DNA from: Streptomyces griseoincarnatus
GTDB taxonomy: Bacteria > Actinomycetota > Actinomycetes > Streptomycetales > Streptomycetaceae
Reading direction: 5' to 3'
Length of the DNA: 64,000 nucleotides
Assembly (NCBI GenBank): GCA_014649575.1
Contig: BMTH01000002.1
Span: 314,423 to 378,422, forward strand
Both the position numbers and the translations under genes were made by a program. Below, one piece after another: positions 41,303 to 49,702 of this stretch. The first letter of the stretch is position 1, and every line of letters starts with the position of its first letter. The notes under the pieces are model-generated. The model was not told the DNA's origin, made no database searches, and saw nothing but the letters and a program-made list of their open reading frames with translations.

Positions 41303-41488
41303 ATGGCTCGAGGCGGAAACATGCTGGGGGTCGGCGGCGCCCGGCAGCACCTGGGCCGCAAGGCCCTGCGCGGCGGGGGCCCGGCCGGCCGCATCGGCGG
41401 CGGCACGGACCCCCGGGCCCAGAAGCGCGCGCTGCTGCGCAAGCTTCAGGAACAGCGCGACGAGGGGCAGGAGACGGAGCAGGGATGA
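41303..41488 (+). CDS. Small DUF6243-like basic protein
   Basis: A 61-residue basic, Gly-rich protein: MARGGNMLGVGGARQHLGRK, then a GGGPAGRIGGG loop and a charged helix QKRALLRKLQEQRDEGQETE. The pattern matches the small Streptomyces DUF6243 proteins as I remember them; no function is known. GGAAGGGAG precedes the start. It is divergently paired with the TetR gene across two operators, so it is probably the main target of that repressor. Convergent with the Rsm22-like gene, 7 bp apart. Confidence 0.75.
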   Translation: MARGGNMLGVGGARQHLGRKALRGGGPAGRIGGGTDPRAQKRALLRKLQEQRDEGQETEQG

Positions 41489-41495
41489 CGGCGCG

Positions 41496-42497
41496 TCAGT
41501 CCTGCGCGGACCGCGGCGGCCAGGGGTCGCCCCAGTCCGTGTCGCGGGCGGCGCGGTAGAGGGCGCCGTGGCGCTTGGTGACCGTGGTGCGGTTCAGGGC
41601 CGGGTCCGTCTCGCAGAGGTCGAGGAGGACCTGGCCCTTGCGGATCTGGGGCTTGCGGACGACGCGGGCGGGGGCCGGGGTGACCGGCAGCCGGGTCGCG
41701 GCGACGTAGCTGAACTTCTCGTCCTCGTAGGCGAGGGTGCCGCCCTTGATCTGGCGGTGCAGCGAGGAGCGGCTGACCCGTGCGGAGAAGTGGCACCAGT
41801 CGGTGCCGGGCACGATCGGGCAGGACGCGCTGTGCGGGCAGGGTGCGGCCACGCGGAAGCCGGCGGCGACCAGGCGGTCGCGGGCCTCGATCATGCGGGC
41901 GTAACCGTCGGGGGTGCCGGGCTCCACGATCACCACGGCCCGCGCGGCGCCGGCGGCCGCGTCGACGAGCGCGGCGCGGTCGGCGGCGGTGAGTTCGTTG
42001 AGCACGTAGGAGACGGTGACGAGGTCGGCCGGCTCCAGGGTGAGCGTGGATCCGATCCGGGCGCGCTCCCAGCGGGCGCCGCGCAGGGCGGGGTGGCCGG
42101 CGGCCAGTTCACGGCCGAGGTCGAGCGCGGGCGCGGCCCAGTCCAGCACGGTCACCGGACGCTGGCCGTCCCAGGTCGCGCTCACCGCCCACGCCGCCGC
42201 GCCGGTCCCGCCGCCCACGTCGACGTGACTCCCGGGCGCCCACCCGGGGACGGCGTCGGCGAAGGCCAGCAGCGCCGCGTGCACCGCCTCGAAGGTGGCG
42301 GGCATCCGGTACGCGGCGTACGCGGCCACGTCGGCGCGGTCGCGCAGGATGGGGGCGTCGGTGGGGGTGGCGCCCCGGTAGTGCCCGATCAGCCGCTCGA
42401 CGGCCTGACCGGCCTGCCGCGCGGGAATCCCGTCCAGCAGCCCACTGAGGGCGGCACGCAGGGAGTCGGCGGCGGGGAGGGAGGCGGGGGCGTTCAC
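41496..42497 (-). CDS. Rsm22-like ribosomal small-subunit methyltransferase-fold protein
   Basis: A 333-residue protein of the Rsm22/METTL17 family. The SAM-binding fold has HVDVGGGTGAAAWAVS (motif I) at about 92-107 and VTVLDWAAPAL, LVTVSYVLNEL. A Cys cluster, APCPHSASCPIVPGTDWCHF, with a later Cys (LLDLCETDP), matches the four ligands that hold a [4Fe-4S] cluster in the mitochondrial relative. Family members act in small-subunit assembly. The GTG at 42497 has TAGAAT six bases upstream and no ribosome site, so leaderless translation is likely. Whether it methylates is uncertain. Confidence 0.87.
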   Translation of the reverse strand: MNAPASLPAADSLRAALSGLLDGIPARQAGQAVERLIGHYRGATPTDAPILRDRADVAAYAAYRMPATFEAVHAALLAFADAVPGWAPGSHVDVGGGTGAAAWAVSATWDGQRPVTVLDWAAPALDLGRELAAGHPALRGARWERARIGSTLTLEPADLVTVSYVLNELTAADRAALVDAAAGAARAVVIVEPGTPDGYARMIEARDRLVAAGFRVAAPCPHSASCPIVPGTDWCHFSARVSRSSLHRQIKGGTLAYEDEKFSYVAATRLPVTPAPARVVRKPQIRKGQVLLDLCETDPALNRTTVTKRHGALYRAARDTDWGDPWPPRSAQD

Positions 42498-42687
42498 CCG
42501 GAGATTCTACGGCCCCCTCCGGGGGCCTCTGTTCCACGCGGCACCGCGGGGCGCGGGGCCCCGGACCATTCGTCCGTGCGGGGCGACGAAGAGCGCGTCA
42601 GCTCCCTGCCGGCGCCGCACGATGCCCCGACTCCCCCACCCGCGGCCCACGAGAGCACCCGGCCCGCATCGTCGGTGCCCGGCGTCC

Positions 42688-43128
42688 TCATTCCGTCGCG
42701 GTCCGCTCCAGGGCGAGGAGCAGGTGCCCCAGGTCGTGCGGCATCACGGCGATCTCGACGGCGCCCACCGAGGAGTCGCACGCGACGACCGTGCACCCGG
42801 GATTCATCCTCAGCCCTTCCCGCCACGTGGGCGCACGCGTGCCGACCTGCCGCAACGCGGTCGGTGCAGGTACCTCCGCCCCGGCCCGGGTTCGCGGCTT
42901 CCAGGCGACCGTGGCCGGTCCCACCGCCATCCGTCCCCGCAGCCACCGCCGCTCGCGGGCGGGGTGCCGCAGCATGCACGGCACCTCGATCGTCCCGCCC
43001 CTCGCAGCCCGCTCGTCGCGTCGCCGTACCGTACGGCTCAGCGCGAGCACCGTCAGCGCGCCGGCCGCGATGGCGCACACGCTTGTGATCACCGCGGCAT
43101 TCAAGCAGTCCGCGCCCGGGGCGCCCAC
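42688..43128 (-). CDS. DUF2550-like single-span membrane protein
   Basis: A 146-residue protein. An N-terminal span (AAVITSVCAIAAGALTVLAL) is followed by a basic stop-transfer RTVRRRDERAAR and a small cytoplasmic domain: GGTIEVPCMLRHPARERRWL, GRMAVGPATVAWKPRTR. This layout resembles actinobacterial DUF2550 proteins, but I am not certain of the family. The C-terminal part VVACDSSVGAVEIAVMPHDL is conserved-looking. The start (GTG 43128) has a poorly spaced AAGGGG; a GTG 12 codons later is equally possible. Transcribed alone; no function known. Confidence 0.6.
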   Translation of the reverse strand: MGAPGADCLNAAVITSVCAIAAGALTVLALSRTVRRRDERAARGGTIEVPCMLRHPARERRWLRGRMAVGPATVAWKPRTRAGAEVPAPTALRQVGTRAPTWREGLRMNPGCTVVACDSSVGAVEIAVMPHDLGHLLLALERTATE

Positions 43129-43234
43129 CCCTTGGTGACGGTCCGGGGGCGGGGCCCCGCGTGCTCACCGCGTGCGGGGCGTCGAGAGCGCGCGGGCGTG
43201 ACGCCGCCGCCGGGCCACCCCGAGGCGGGCCCTC

Positions 43235-44413
43235 TCATTTCCCCCGTACCGCCCGTGCCACCCGCGTCGCCGCCTCCGCTCGCGGGGTGCTGTCGGGTGG
43301 GGTGGGGCGGCGGGGGTGGACCGTGTTGGCGAGGAGGACGACGAAGGTGTCCGTGGCGCGGTCGAGGACCAGGGACGTGCCGGTGAAGCCGGAGTGGCCC
43401 GCCGCGCCGTGGCCTGCCAGGGCGCCCATGAAGTACGGCTGGTCGACGGCGAAGCCGAGGCCCGGGGGGCGGAGCATCAGGTCCACGTGGTCCGGGCCGA
43501 GGACGCGGGCCGGACCGTACGAACCGCCCGCCAGCAGGGCGCGGCAGAGGACCGCCAGGTCCCCCGCCGTGGAGAAGAGGCCGGCGTGACCGGCGACCCC
43601 GCCCAGCGCCCAGGCGTTCTCGTCGTGCACCTCGCCCCGCAGCATCCCCCGGTCCGCCTTGGCCCAGGGACGCCGCTGGTCCTCGGTCGCCGCCGCCGAC
43701 GGGCACGGTCCGAAGCCGGTCGCGTCCATGCCGAGCGGCCGGGTGATGCCCTCGCGCACCAGGACGTCGAGGGCGCGGCCGGTGAGCCGCTCCAGGACGT
43801 GCTGGAGCAGCAGCATGTTGAGGTCGGAGTAGCGGTACGTGCCGGGCGCGGCGACCGGCCGTTCCGCGCGCAGCAGCGCCAGCCGTTCCGCGTCGTCGGC
43901 GCAGTCGTACAGGGGGAGTTCGGGGCGGAGCCCGGAGGTGTGGGTGAGCAGGTGGCGCACGGTGATGCCGTGCCGTACGGCCGCCGTGAAGTCCGGCAGG
44001 TACGTGCCGACGCGCGCGTCGAGTCCCAGCGTGCCCCGCTCGATCTGCTGCACCGCGGCCACCGCCGTGAACAGCTTGGTGACGGAGGCGAGGTCGAAGG
44101 GGGTGTCCACGGTCGTCGGCACCCGCTGCTCCGGCGGGAGTTCCACCGGCGCGTCCGCCTGCTCGTCGTAGCGGGCATAGCGCACCGCCCAGCCCGCCGC
44201 CTCCTCCACCGCGACCACCGGACCGCGTCCGGCGACGACCACCGCGCCCGCGGCCCAGGGGCGGCTCCCCTCGGTGCGGGCGCGGACCTCCTGGACCAGA
44301 CGCCGCAGTTCCGCGGCGTCCAGCCCGGCGCGTTCCGGGGTGCCCCGGCGCAGTCGCGGGGTGCTCAGACGCCCCCGCCCTTCGTGCTCGTCGCGGTCTT
44401 CCACGGGCGGCAC
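43235..44413 (-). CDS. Serine hydrolase, beta-lactamase-like (class C fold)
   Basis: A 392-residue cytoplasmic-looking serine hydrolase, without signal peptide. Catalytic Ser-Lys: FDLASVTKLFTAVAAVQQ (about 107-110). Tyr motif: YRYSDLNMLLLQHVLE. Third motif: HSGFTGTSLVLD, replacing KTG with HSG, as in esterase-type members. The typical TVRHLLTHTSGLRPELPLYD is present. The GTG at 44413 gives a 49-bp overlap with the upstream MFS gene; a later start would be possible but none is strong. The overlap implies co-transcription with the exporter. Substrate unknown. Confidence 0.87.
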   Translation of the reverse strand: MPPVEDRDEHEGRGRLSTPRLRRGTPERAGLDAAELRRLVQEVRARTEGSRPWAAGAVVVAGRGPVVAVEEAAGWAVRYARYDEQADAPVELPPEQRVPTTVDTPFDLASVTKLFTAVAAVQQIERGTLGLDARVGTYLPDFTAAVRHGITVRHLLTHTSGLRPELPLYDCADDAERLALLRAERPVAAPGTYRYSDLNMLLLQHVLERLTGRALDVLVREGITRPLGMDATGFGPCPSAAATEDQRRPWAKADRGMLRGEVHDENAWALGGVAGHAGLFSTAGDLAVLCRALLAGGSYGPARVLGPDHVDLMLRPPGLGFAVDQPYFMGALAGHGAAGHSGFTGTSLVLDRATDTFVVLLANTVHPRRPTPPDSTPRAEAATRVARAVRGK

Positions 44414-45705
44414 ATTCCCAGGAAGCAGGCCGTCGCCACCAGGGCGGAGGCCAGCTGGACGACGGCCATCGGGACGGCGGTGTCCTCGCCGGCGATGCCG
44501 ACCAGCGGGGAGGCGATCGCGCCGATGAGGAAGGACGTCGTGCCGAGCAGGGCGGAGGCGGAGCCGGCCGCGTGCCGGGCCCGCATCAGCGGGAGCGTCT
44601 GGGTGTTGGGCATGACGACGCCCATGGACGACATCAGCACGAAGAGCGCCACGGCGACCGGCACCAGGCCCGTCTCACCGAACACACCCAGCGACATCAG
44701 CAGCAGCGCGGTGGCGGCGGCGATCACGACGGCTAGTCCCGCGCCCAGCGCCTTGTCCAGCCGGACCCGCCCGACCAGGATCTTCCCGTTGACCTGACCC
44801 ATGATCATCAGGCCGATCGAGTTGAGCCCGAACAGCAGGCTGAAGGTCTGCGGGGAGGCGCCGTAGATCTCCTGCATGACGAACGGGGAGGCCGCGACGT
44901 ACGAGAAGAGGGAGGCGAAGGCGAAGCCGCCGGCGAGCATGTAGCCGGTGAAGACCCGGTCCGCGAGCAGCCGGCGCATCGGCGCGAGGGCCTCGCGGAC
45001 GTTGCCACCGTGCCGGTCGGCGGGAGCCAGCGTCTCGGGCAGCTTCGTCCACACGAGCGCCGTCAGCAGCACGCCGAGGATCGCGAGGACGACGAAGACG
45101 CCCCGCCAGTCCGTGAACCGCAGCACCTGACCGCCGATCAGCGGCGCCAGGATCGGCGCCATGCCGGAGATCAGCATGAGGGTCGAGAAGAAGCGGGCCA
45201 GGGCGACGCCGTCGTAGAGGTCACGGGCGACCGCCCGCGCGATGACGATGCCGGCCGCGCCCGCGAGGCCTTGCGCCAGCCGGCAGGCGACGAGGAGTTC
45301 GACGGTCGGCGCGAAGGCGCACAGCGCGGTGGCCACGACGTAGATGACGAGACCCACGAGCAGCGGCCGGCGCCGGCCGTAGCGGTCGCTCATCGGACCG
45401 ACCACGAGCTGCCCGAGCGCCATGCCGGCCAGACAGGCGGTGAGGGTGAGCTGGACGGTCGCGGCGGGCGCGCTCAGCGACCGGGTGACCTCCGGCAGGG
45501 CCGGGAGGTACATGTCCATCGCCAGCGGCGTCACGGCGGTCAGGCCGCCGAGGATGAAGGTGACCAGCAGACCGGCTTGCGACGCCCCGCCGGTGCGCCG
45601 TCCCGGCGGGGCCGCCGCCGCGCCCGGAGGGGCCACTGCGCCCGCCCCCGCGCCCGCCGTCCCGTTATGGGTCGATTTCGATATGGACGCCCCACCCTCG
45701 GGCAT
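44365..45705 (-). CDS. Bcr/CflA-family MFS multidrug exporter
   Basis: A 446-residue 12-span MFS protein of the Bcr/CflA (bicyclomycin/chloramphenicol resistance) group. TM1 has TAVTPLAMDMYLPALPEV, motif A is GPMSDRYGRRRPLLVG, TM4-5 have CRLAQGLAGAAGIVIARAVA and GGQVLRFTDWRGVFV. Late PNTQTLPLMRARHAAGSASA is typical. A Gly/Ala/Pro-rich N-terminal tail of about 45 residues is poorly conserved. AAGGGAGG precedes the ATG at 45705. The stop lies inside the serine hydrolase gene (49-bp overlap). It diverges from the Gfo/Idh gene. Confidence 0.9.
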   Translation of the reverse strand: MPEGGASISKSTHNGTAGAGAGAVAPPGAAAAPPGRRTGGASQAGLLVTFILGGLTAVTPLAMDMYLPALPEVTRSLSAPAATVQLTLTACLAGMALGQLVVGPMSDRYGRRRPLLVGLVIYVVATALCAFAPTVELLVACRLAQGLAGAAGIVIARAVARDLYDGVALARFFSTLMLISGMAPILAPLIGGQVLRFTDWRGVFVVLAILGVLLTALVWTKLPETLAPADRHGGNVREALAPMRRLLADRVFTGYMLAGGFAFASLFSYVAASPFVMQEIYGASPQTFSLLFGLNSIGLMIMGQVNGKILVGRVRLDKALGAGLAVVIAAATALLLMSLGVFGETGLVPVAVALFVLMSSMGVVMPNTQTLPLMRARHAAGSASALLGTTSFLIGAIASPLVGIAGEDTAVPMAVVQLASALVATACFLGMCRPWKTATSTKGGGV

Positions 45706-45781
45706 GTGCCCCTCCCTTTTCACGCCGTCAGCTCCCTATGCTCTCAGCTCGTACGGAGTGCTCGGCGTCGACGACGATGTC

Positions 45782-45797
45782 ATGGGAGCGCTTCCAT
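45782..45797 (+). promoter_or_regulatory. CebR/LacI-type operator before the Gfo/Idh/MocA gene
   Basis: ATGGGAGCGCTTCCAT is a 16-bp palindrome with one mismatch. It matches the Streptomyces CebR box TGGGAGCGCTCCCA at 13 of 14 positions. It lies 48 bp upstream of the oxidoreductase start, between divergent promoters. Confidence 0.6.
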
Positions 45798-45844
45798 CGG
45801 CCATCGTCGACGATACGGCGAACGACACGATCAGGGTGGGACGG

Positions 45845-46870
45845 ATGACAGAGCAGAAGGTGCGCTGGGGGATCCTGGCGACCGGCGGCATGGCCGCGAC
45901 GTTCACGGCGGACCTGGTGGACATGCCCGACGCCGAGGTCGTCGCTGTGGCGTCCCGCTCGGTGGAGTCCGCGAAGACCTTCGCCGACCGGTTCGGCATA
46001 CCGCGCGCCTACGGCGACTGGGAGGCGCTCGCGGCGGACGACGGCCTCGACGTCGTGTACGTCGCCACCCCGCACTCCGCGCACCGCGCGGCCGCCGGGA
46101 TGATGCTGGAGGCCGGACAGCACGTGCTGTGCGAGAAGCCGTTCACGCTGAACACGCGCGAGGCCGCCGAGCTGGTCGCGCTGGCGCGGGACGGCGGACG
46201 CTTCCTGATGGAGGCCATGTGGATGTACTGCCACCCCATGGTGCGCCGCCTCAAGGCGCTGGTCGCCGACGGCGCGATCGGCGAAGTGCGGCACGTCCAG
46301 GCGGACTTCGGTCTCGCGGGCCCGTTCCCTGCCACGCACCGGCTGCGTGACCCCGCGCTCGGCGGCGGCGCGCTGCTGGACCTCGGGGTGTACCCGGTGT
46401 CGTTCGCCCATCTGCTGCTCGGCGAGCCGTCGGACGTCGTCGCGCGGGCGACGCTCTCCGAGGAGGGCGTCGACCTCCAGACGGGGGCGCTGCTCTCCTG
46501 GGAGAACGGCGCCCTCGCCTCGGTGCACTGCTCCATCGTCGGCGGTACGGCCACCTCCGCGTCGGTCACCGGGTCCGAGGGACGCATCGACATCCCGAAC
46601 GGCTTCTTCTTCCCGGAGCGGTTCGTGCTGCACCGGGACGGCCGGGACGCCGAGGAGTTCGCGGCCGACCCGGCCGACGGCCCGCGGGCCAGCCTCAAGC
46701 ACGAGGCGGCGGAGGTGATGCGGGCGCTGCGGGCCGGTGAGACGGAGTCGCCGGTGGTCCCGCTGGACGGCACCCTCGCCGTGATGCGGACGCTCGACGC
46801 GATCCGGGACCGCGTCGGCGTCCGCTACCCGGACGAGGAGGCGCACGGCGCGGCGGTCATGCCGGCTTGA
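45845..46870 (+). CDS. Gfo/Idh/MocA-family oxidoreductase
   Basis: A 341-residue NAD(P)-dependent sugar-type dehydrogenase. Rossmann motif WGILATGGMAATFTADLV at about 8-25, VVYVATPHSAHRAAAGMML, and the hallmark HVLCEKPFTLN with the catalytic Lys at about 98. The C-terminal alpha/beta domain carries GGGALLDLGVYPVSFAHLLL, with the conserved Asp and Tyr. The ATG at 45845 has GGGACGG upstream. The CebR-like box in the promoter points to regulation by cellobiose or another oligosaccharide. Its 3' end overlaps the convergent phoD by 14 bp. Substrate unknown. Confidence 0.9.
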   Translation: MTEQKVRWGILATGGMAATFTADLVDMPDAEVVAVASRSVESAKTFADRFGIPRAYGDWEALAADDGLDVVYVATPHSAHRAAAGMMLEAGQHVLCEKPFTLNTREAAELVALARDGGRFLMEAMWMYCHPMVRRLKALVADGAIGEVRHVQADFGLAGPFPATHRLRDPALGGGALLDLGVYPVSFAHLLLGEPSDVVARATLSEEGVDLQTGALLSWENGALASVHCSIVGGTATSASVTGSEGRIDIPNGFFFPERFVLHRDGRDAEEFAADPADGPRASLKHEAAEVMRALRAGETESPVVPLDGTLAVMRTLDAIRDRVGVRYPDEEAHGAAVMPA

Positions 46871-48515
46871 GCCCCGGGTCCCCCGCCTCGGTGACGAAGG
46901 AGGCGGCGGTGGTGAGCGGCGCGCCCTGCGTGGTGACGTGGGAGACCGTCTTGAAGTCGGCGCGCGCCCGCTCCCGGCCGAGGGTGACGGTCGTGTAGCC
47001 GCGCAGGCCGCTGTAGAACCGCATGTGCGGGTTGGCGGCGGTCAGGTTGTCCCAGTTGGCGGGCTTCTCCGACCCGTTGCCGCCGCTGGTGACGGACGTG
47101 GTGACGATCTCGGTGCCCACGGTCTTCGAGCCGGGGTCGGCGAAGTCCCGCTTGATGTCGAAGCCGTAGTGGACGTGCACGTCGCCGGTGAGGACCATCA
47201 GGTTCTCGACGCCGGCGGCCTGCGCGCCGGCCAGGACGCGCTCGCGGGAGGCCGGGTAGCCGTCCCAGGAGTCCATGGAGACCTTGGCGGGCGGGGTGGG
47301 CCTGTCGAGCCGCTGGGAGAAGGTGACCTGCTGCGGCACGACGTTCCACACCGCGTCGGAGCGCCGCCAGCCGTCGAGCAGCCAGCGCTCCTGGGCGGCG
47401 CCGGTGAGGGTGCGCGAGGGGTTCTCGGACTCGGGGCCCGGGTACTGCCAGCCGTCGCCGTAAGCCTGGTTGGAGCGGTACTGCCGGGTGTCGAGCACGT
47501 CGAACTGGGCGAGGCGGCCCCAGTGCAGCCGGCGGTACAGCTTCAGGTCGGGCCCCTCGGGGCGCTGCGGCCGGCGCAGCGGCATGTTCTCCCAGTAGGC
47601 GCGGTAGGCGGCGGCCCGGCGCAGCAGGAACTCCTCCGGCGGGACGCTGTTCTCGGGGGTGTCGTCGGCGTAGTTGTTCTCGGTCTCGTGGTCGTCCCAG
47701 GTGACGACGAAGGGGTGCGCGGCGTGCGCGGCCCTGAGGTCGGGGTCGGACTTGTAGAGGGCGTACCGCAGCCGGTAGTCCTCCAGCGTGACGGTCTCCC
47801 GGTTGAACAGGCCGGAGGGCAGGGTGCCGGCCGGGTAGGCGCGGGCGCCGGCGACGTCGTTCACGGCGTACTCGTAGAGGTAGTCGCCGAGGTGGAAGAC
47901 GACGTCGAGGTCCTCCTGGGCGAGGTGCCGGTAGGCGGTGTAGTAGCCCTGGTCGTAGCGCTGGCAGGAGACGACGCCGAAGGTGAGCTCGGCGGCGCGG
48001 CTGCGCGGGGCGGGCGCGGTGCGGGTGCGGCCGACGGGGCTGACGAAGCGGCCGGCGCGGAAGCGGTAGTGGTAGACGCGGCCGGGGGCGAGCCCGCCCA
48101 CCTCGACGTGCACGGTGTGGTGGAACTCCGGGTGGGCGTCGGCCTTGCCGCGTCTGACGACACTGCGGAAGCGGGCGTCCAGGGCGATCTCCCACTCGAC
48201 GGTGACGCGGCGGGCGGGCAGCCCGCCGTCGGCCTGGTACGGGACGGGCGCGAGGCGGGTCCACAGCAGCACCGAGTCGGGGTACGGGTCACCGGAGGCG
48301 ACGCCGAGGGTGAAGGGGTCGTCGGTGAGCCGCGCGGTGTCCAGTTCGGCGGCGGCCGCGGTGCCCGCGCCGGGCACGCCGACGGCGAAGGCGAGCGCGG
48401 CGGCGGCGCCGGTGGCGGTCAGGAAGCGGCGGCGGCCGATGTGGCGGGCGACGGCGCGGAGTTCGGGGGCGTGGGACGAGCGGGCGGCGTGGGGCGCCGT
48501 GAGGTCCTGCGTCAT
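46857..48515 (-). CDS. phoD: PhoD-type alkaline phosphatase, Tat-exported
   Basis: A 552-residue phosphodiesterase/phosphatase of the PhoD family. A Tat signal GRRRFLTATGAAAALAFAVG precedes GVASGDPYPDSVLLWTRL (the N-terminal Fn-like domain). The metallophosphatase core has VVSCQRYDQGYYTAYRHLA, VFHLGDYLYEY, TWDDHETENNYAD and LTGDVHVHYGFDIK, which supply the Fe/Ca ligands. The start at 48515 has GGGGAGGA; upstream starts would put the signal peptide far inside. Three 11-bp units upstream resemble a PHO box. The gene is expected to be induced by phosphate starvation and to act outside the cell. Confidence 0.93.
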   Translation of the reverse strand: MTQDLTAPHAARSSHAPELRAVARHIGRRRFLTATGAAAALAFAVGVPGAGTAAAAELDTARLTDDPFTLGVASGDPYPDSVLLWTRLAPVPYQADGGLPARRVTVEWEIALDARFRSVVRRGKADAHPEFHHTVHVEVGGLAPGRVYHYRFRAGRFVSPVGRTRTAPAPRSRAAELTFGVVSCQRYDQGYYTAYRHLAQEDLDVVFHLGDYLYEYAVNDVAGARAYPAGTLPSGLFNRETVTLEDYRLRYALYKSDPDLRAAHAAHPFVVTWDDHETENNYADDTPENSVPPEEFLLRRAAAYRAYWENMPLRRPQRPEGPDLKLYRRLHWGRLAQFDVLDTRQYRSNQAYGDGWQYPGPESENPSRTLTGAAQERWLLDGWRRSDAVWNVVPQQVTFSQRLDRPTPPAKVSMDSWDGYPASRERVLAGAQAAGVENLMVLTGDVHVHYGFDIKRDFADPGSKTVGTEIVTTSVTSGGNGSEKPANWDNLTAANPHMRFYSGLRGYTTVTLGRERARADFKTVSHVTTQGAPLTTAASFVTEAGDPGLKPA

Positions 48516-48598
48516 GGGTCCTCCCCTGGCGGGCGAGTGGGTGCGGGAGGAATTGCAGTGGCCGGGGACGACGCACCGTTGACGCGTACACAGCATCC

Positions 48599-48631
48599 GG
48601 ATGACGGTCGTATGAGGTCCGCATGGCGAAC
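48599..48631 (-). promoter_or_regulatory. Possible PHO box upstream of phoD
   Basis: On the minus strand three consecutive 11-bp units, GTTCGCCATGC, GGACCTCATAC and GACCGTCATCC, partly match the PhoP direct-repeat unit (GTTCAYC-like). They lie 84 bp upstream of the phoD start. The match is incomplete, so this is tentative. Confidence 0.35.
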
Positions 48632-48652
48632 CCTCCCGTACGCTGCGGGCCC

Positions 48653-49438
48653 ATGAACGCCAAGGAAACGGACGGACGGGACGGGCGGACCGGGGTCGCG
48701 GTGGTCACCGGGGCGGGCTCCGGCATCGGACGCGCGGTGACCCGCGAACTGCTGCGCGGGGGCTGGTCGGTGGTGCTGGCGGGGCGCAGGGCGGAGACGC
48801 TGGAGGAGACGGCGGGGGCGGCCGGTGCGGGCTGCGGGGAGGCCTTGGCCGTCCCGACGGACGTGTCACGACCGGGAGACGTGGAGGCGCTGTTCGCGGC
48901 TGCGGTCGACCGCTTCGGGCGGCTGGACCTGCTGTTCAACAACGCAGGTACGTCGGGACCCGGCGGGGTGCCGGTGGAGGAGCTGCCGTACGAGGCGTGG
49001 CGGCACGTGGTGGACACCAACCTCAACGGGGCGTTCCTGTGCGCGCAGGCGGCGTACCGGCAGATGAAGGGGCAGACCCCGCAGGGCGGACGGATCATCA
49101 ACAACGGCTCGGTGTCGGCGCACGTCCCGCGCCCCCGGTCGGTCGCCTACACGGCCACGAAGCACGCGTTGACGGGCCTGACCAAGTCGCTGGCGCTGGA
49201 CGGGCGTCCGTACCGGATCGCGGTGGGCCAGATCGACATCGGCAACGCGGCGACGGAGATGACGGAGCGCATGCGGACGGGAGTGCCGCAGGCGAACGGG
49301 GAGATCGCGCCGGAGCCGGTGATGGACGTCGCGGATGTGGCACGCACGGTGCGGCACATGGCGGAGCTGCCGCTGGAGGCGAATGTGCAGTTCGCGACGG
49401 TGCTGGCGACGGGGATGCCGTACGTGGGGCGGGGCTGA
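48653..49438 (+). CDS. Short-chain dehydrogenase/reductase
   Basis: A 261-residue SDR. Cofactor motif [11 protein letters not shown] at about 18-28, [22 protein letters not shown] and catalytic residues in [20 protein letters not shown], continuing with K (Ser, then YxxxK). GRRAE after beta-2 suggests NADP. The start is uncertain: ATG 48653 with TACGCT eight bases upstream (leaderless-like), or ATG 48623 with GAGG; the shorter form fits the family. Divergent from phoD. A classical SDR of unknown substrate; it lacks an operon partner. Confidence 0.87.
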   Translation: MNAKETDGRDGRTGVAVVTGAGSGIGRAVTRELLRGGWSVVLAGRRAETLEETAGAAGAGCGEALAVPTDVSRPGDVEALFAAAVDRFGRLDLLFNNAGTSGPGGVPVEELPYEAWRHVVDTNLNGAFLCAQAAYRQMKGQTPQGGRIINNGSVSAHVPRPRSVAYTATKHALTGLTKSLALDGRPYRIAVGQIDIGNAATEMTERMRTGVPQANGEIAPEPVMDVADVARTVRHMAELPLEANVQFATVLATGMPYVGRG

Positions 49439-49615
49439 GGCGTTCCGCGGCGTCGGCGCGGCATTCGGCGCGGCATTCGGCGCGCCACGATCCCCACAAT
49501 CGGAATTAGCACATCCGCACCATTGCGGCCGGTGGAGAACCTATGCTCAACTTCTCTGCACCAAAGCTTCACAGTTGAGGCAGCGGTCTTCCGATGGGCC
49601 ACATCCAGGGGGGAG

Positions 49616-49697
49616 GCGGCAGCCGTTCCACGCCGCCGGCTGGGGGTGGGCCCGCGCGGGACCGCGGGTGCGCACCGGCGGGTGGAACGGCTGCCGC
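49616..49697 (-). terminator. Long hairpin after the aldo/keto reductase gene
   Basis: Arms 49616-49631 and 49682-49697 pair perfectly (16 bp, GCGGCAGCCGTTCCAC). A further 7 bp (49633-49639 with 49675-49681) pair after a one-base bulge. It begins 5 bp past the aldo/keto reductase stop. It is unusually long for a terminator, and the plus-strand side is preceded by an AT-rich, promoter-like stretch (49508-49590). Confidence 0.6.
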
Positions 49698-49702
49698 ACG
49701 TC

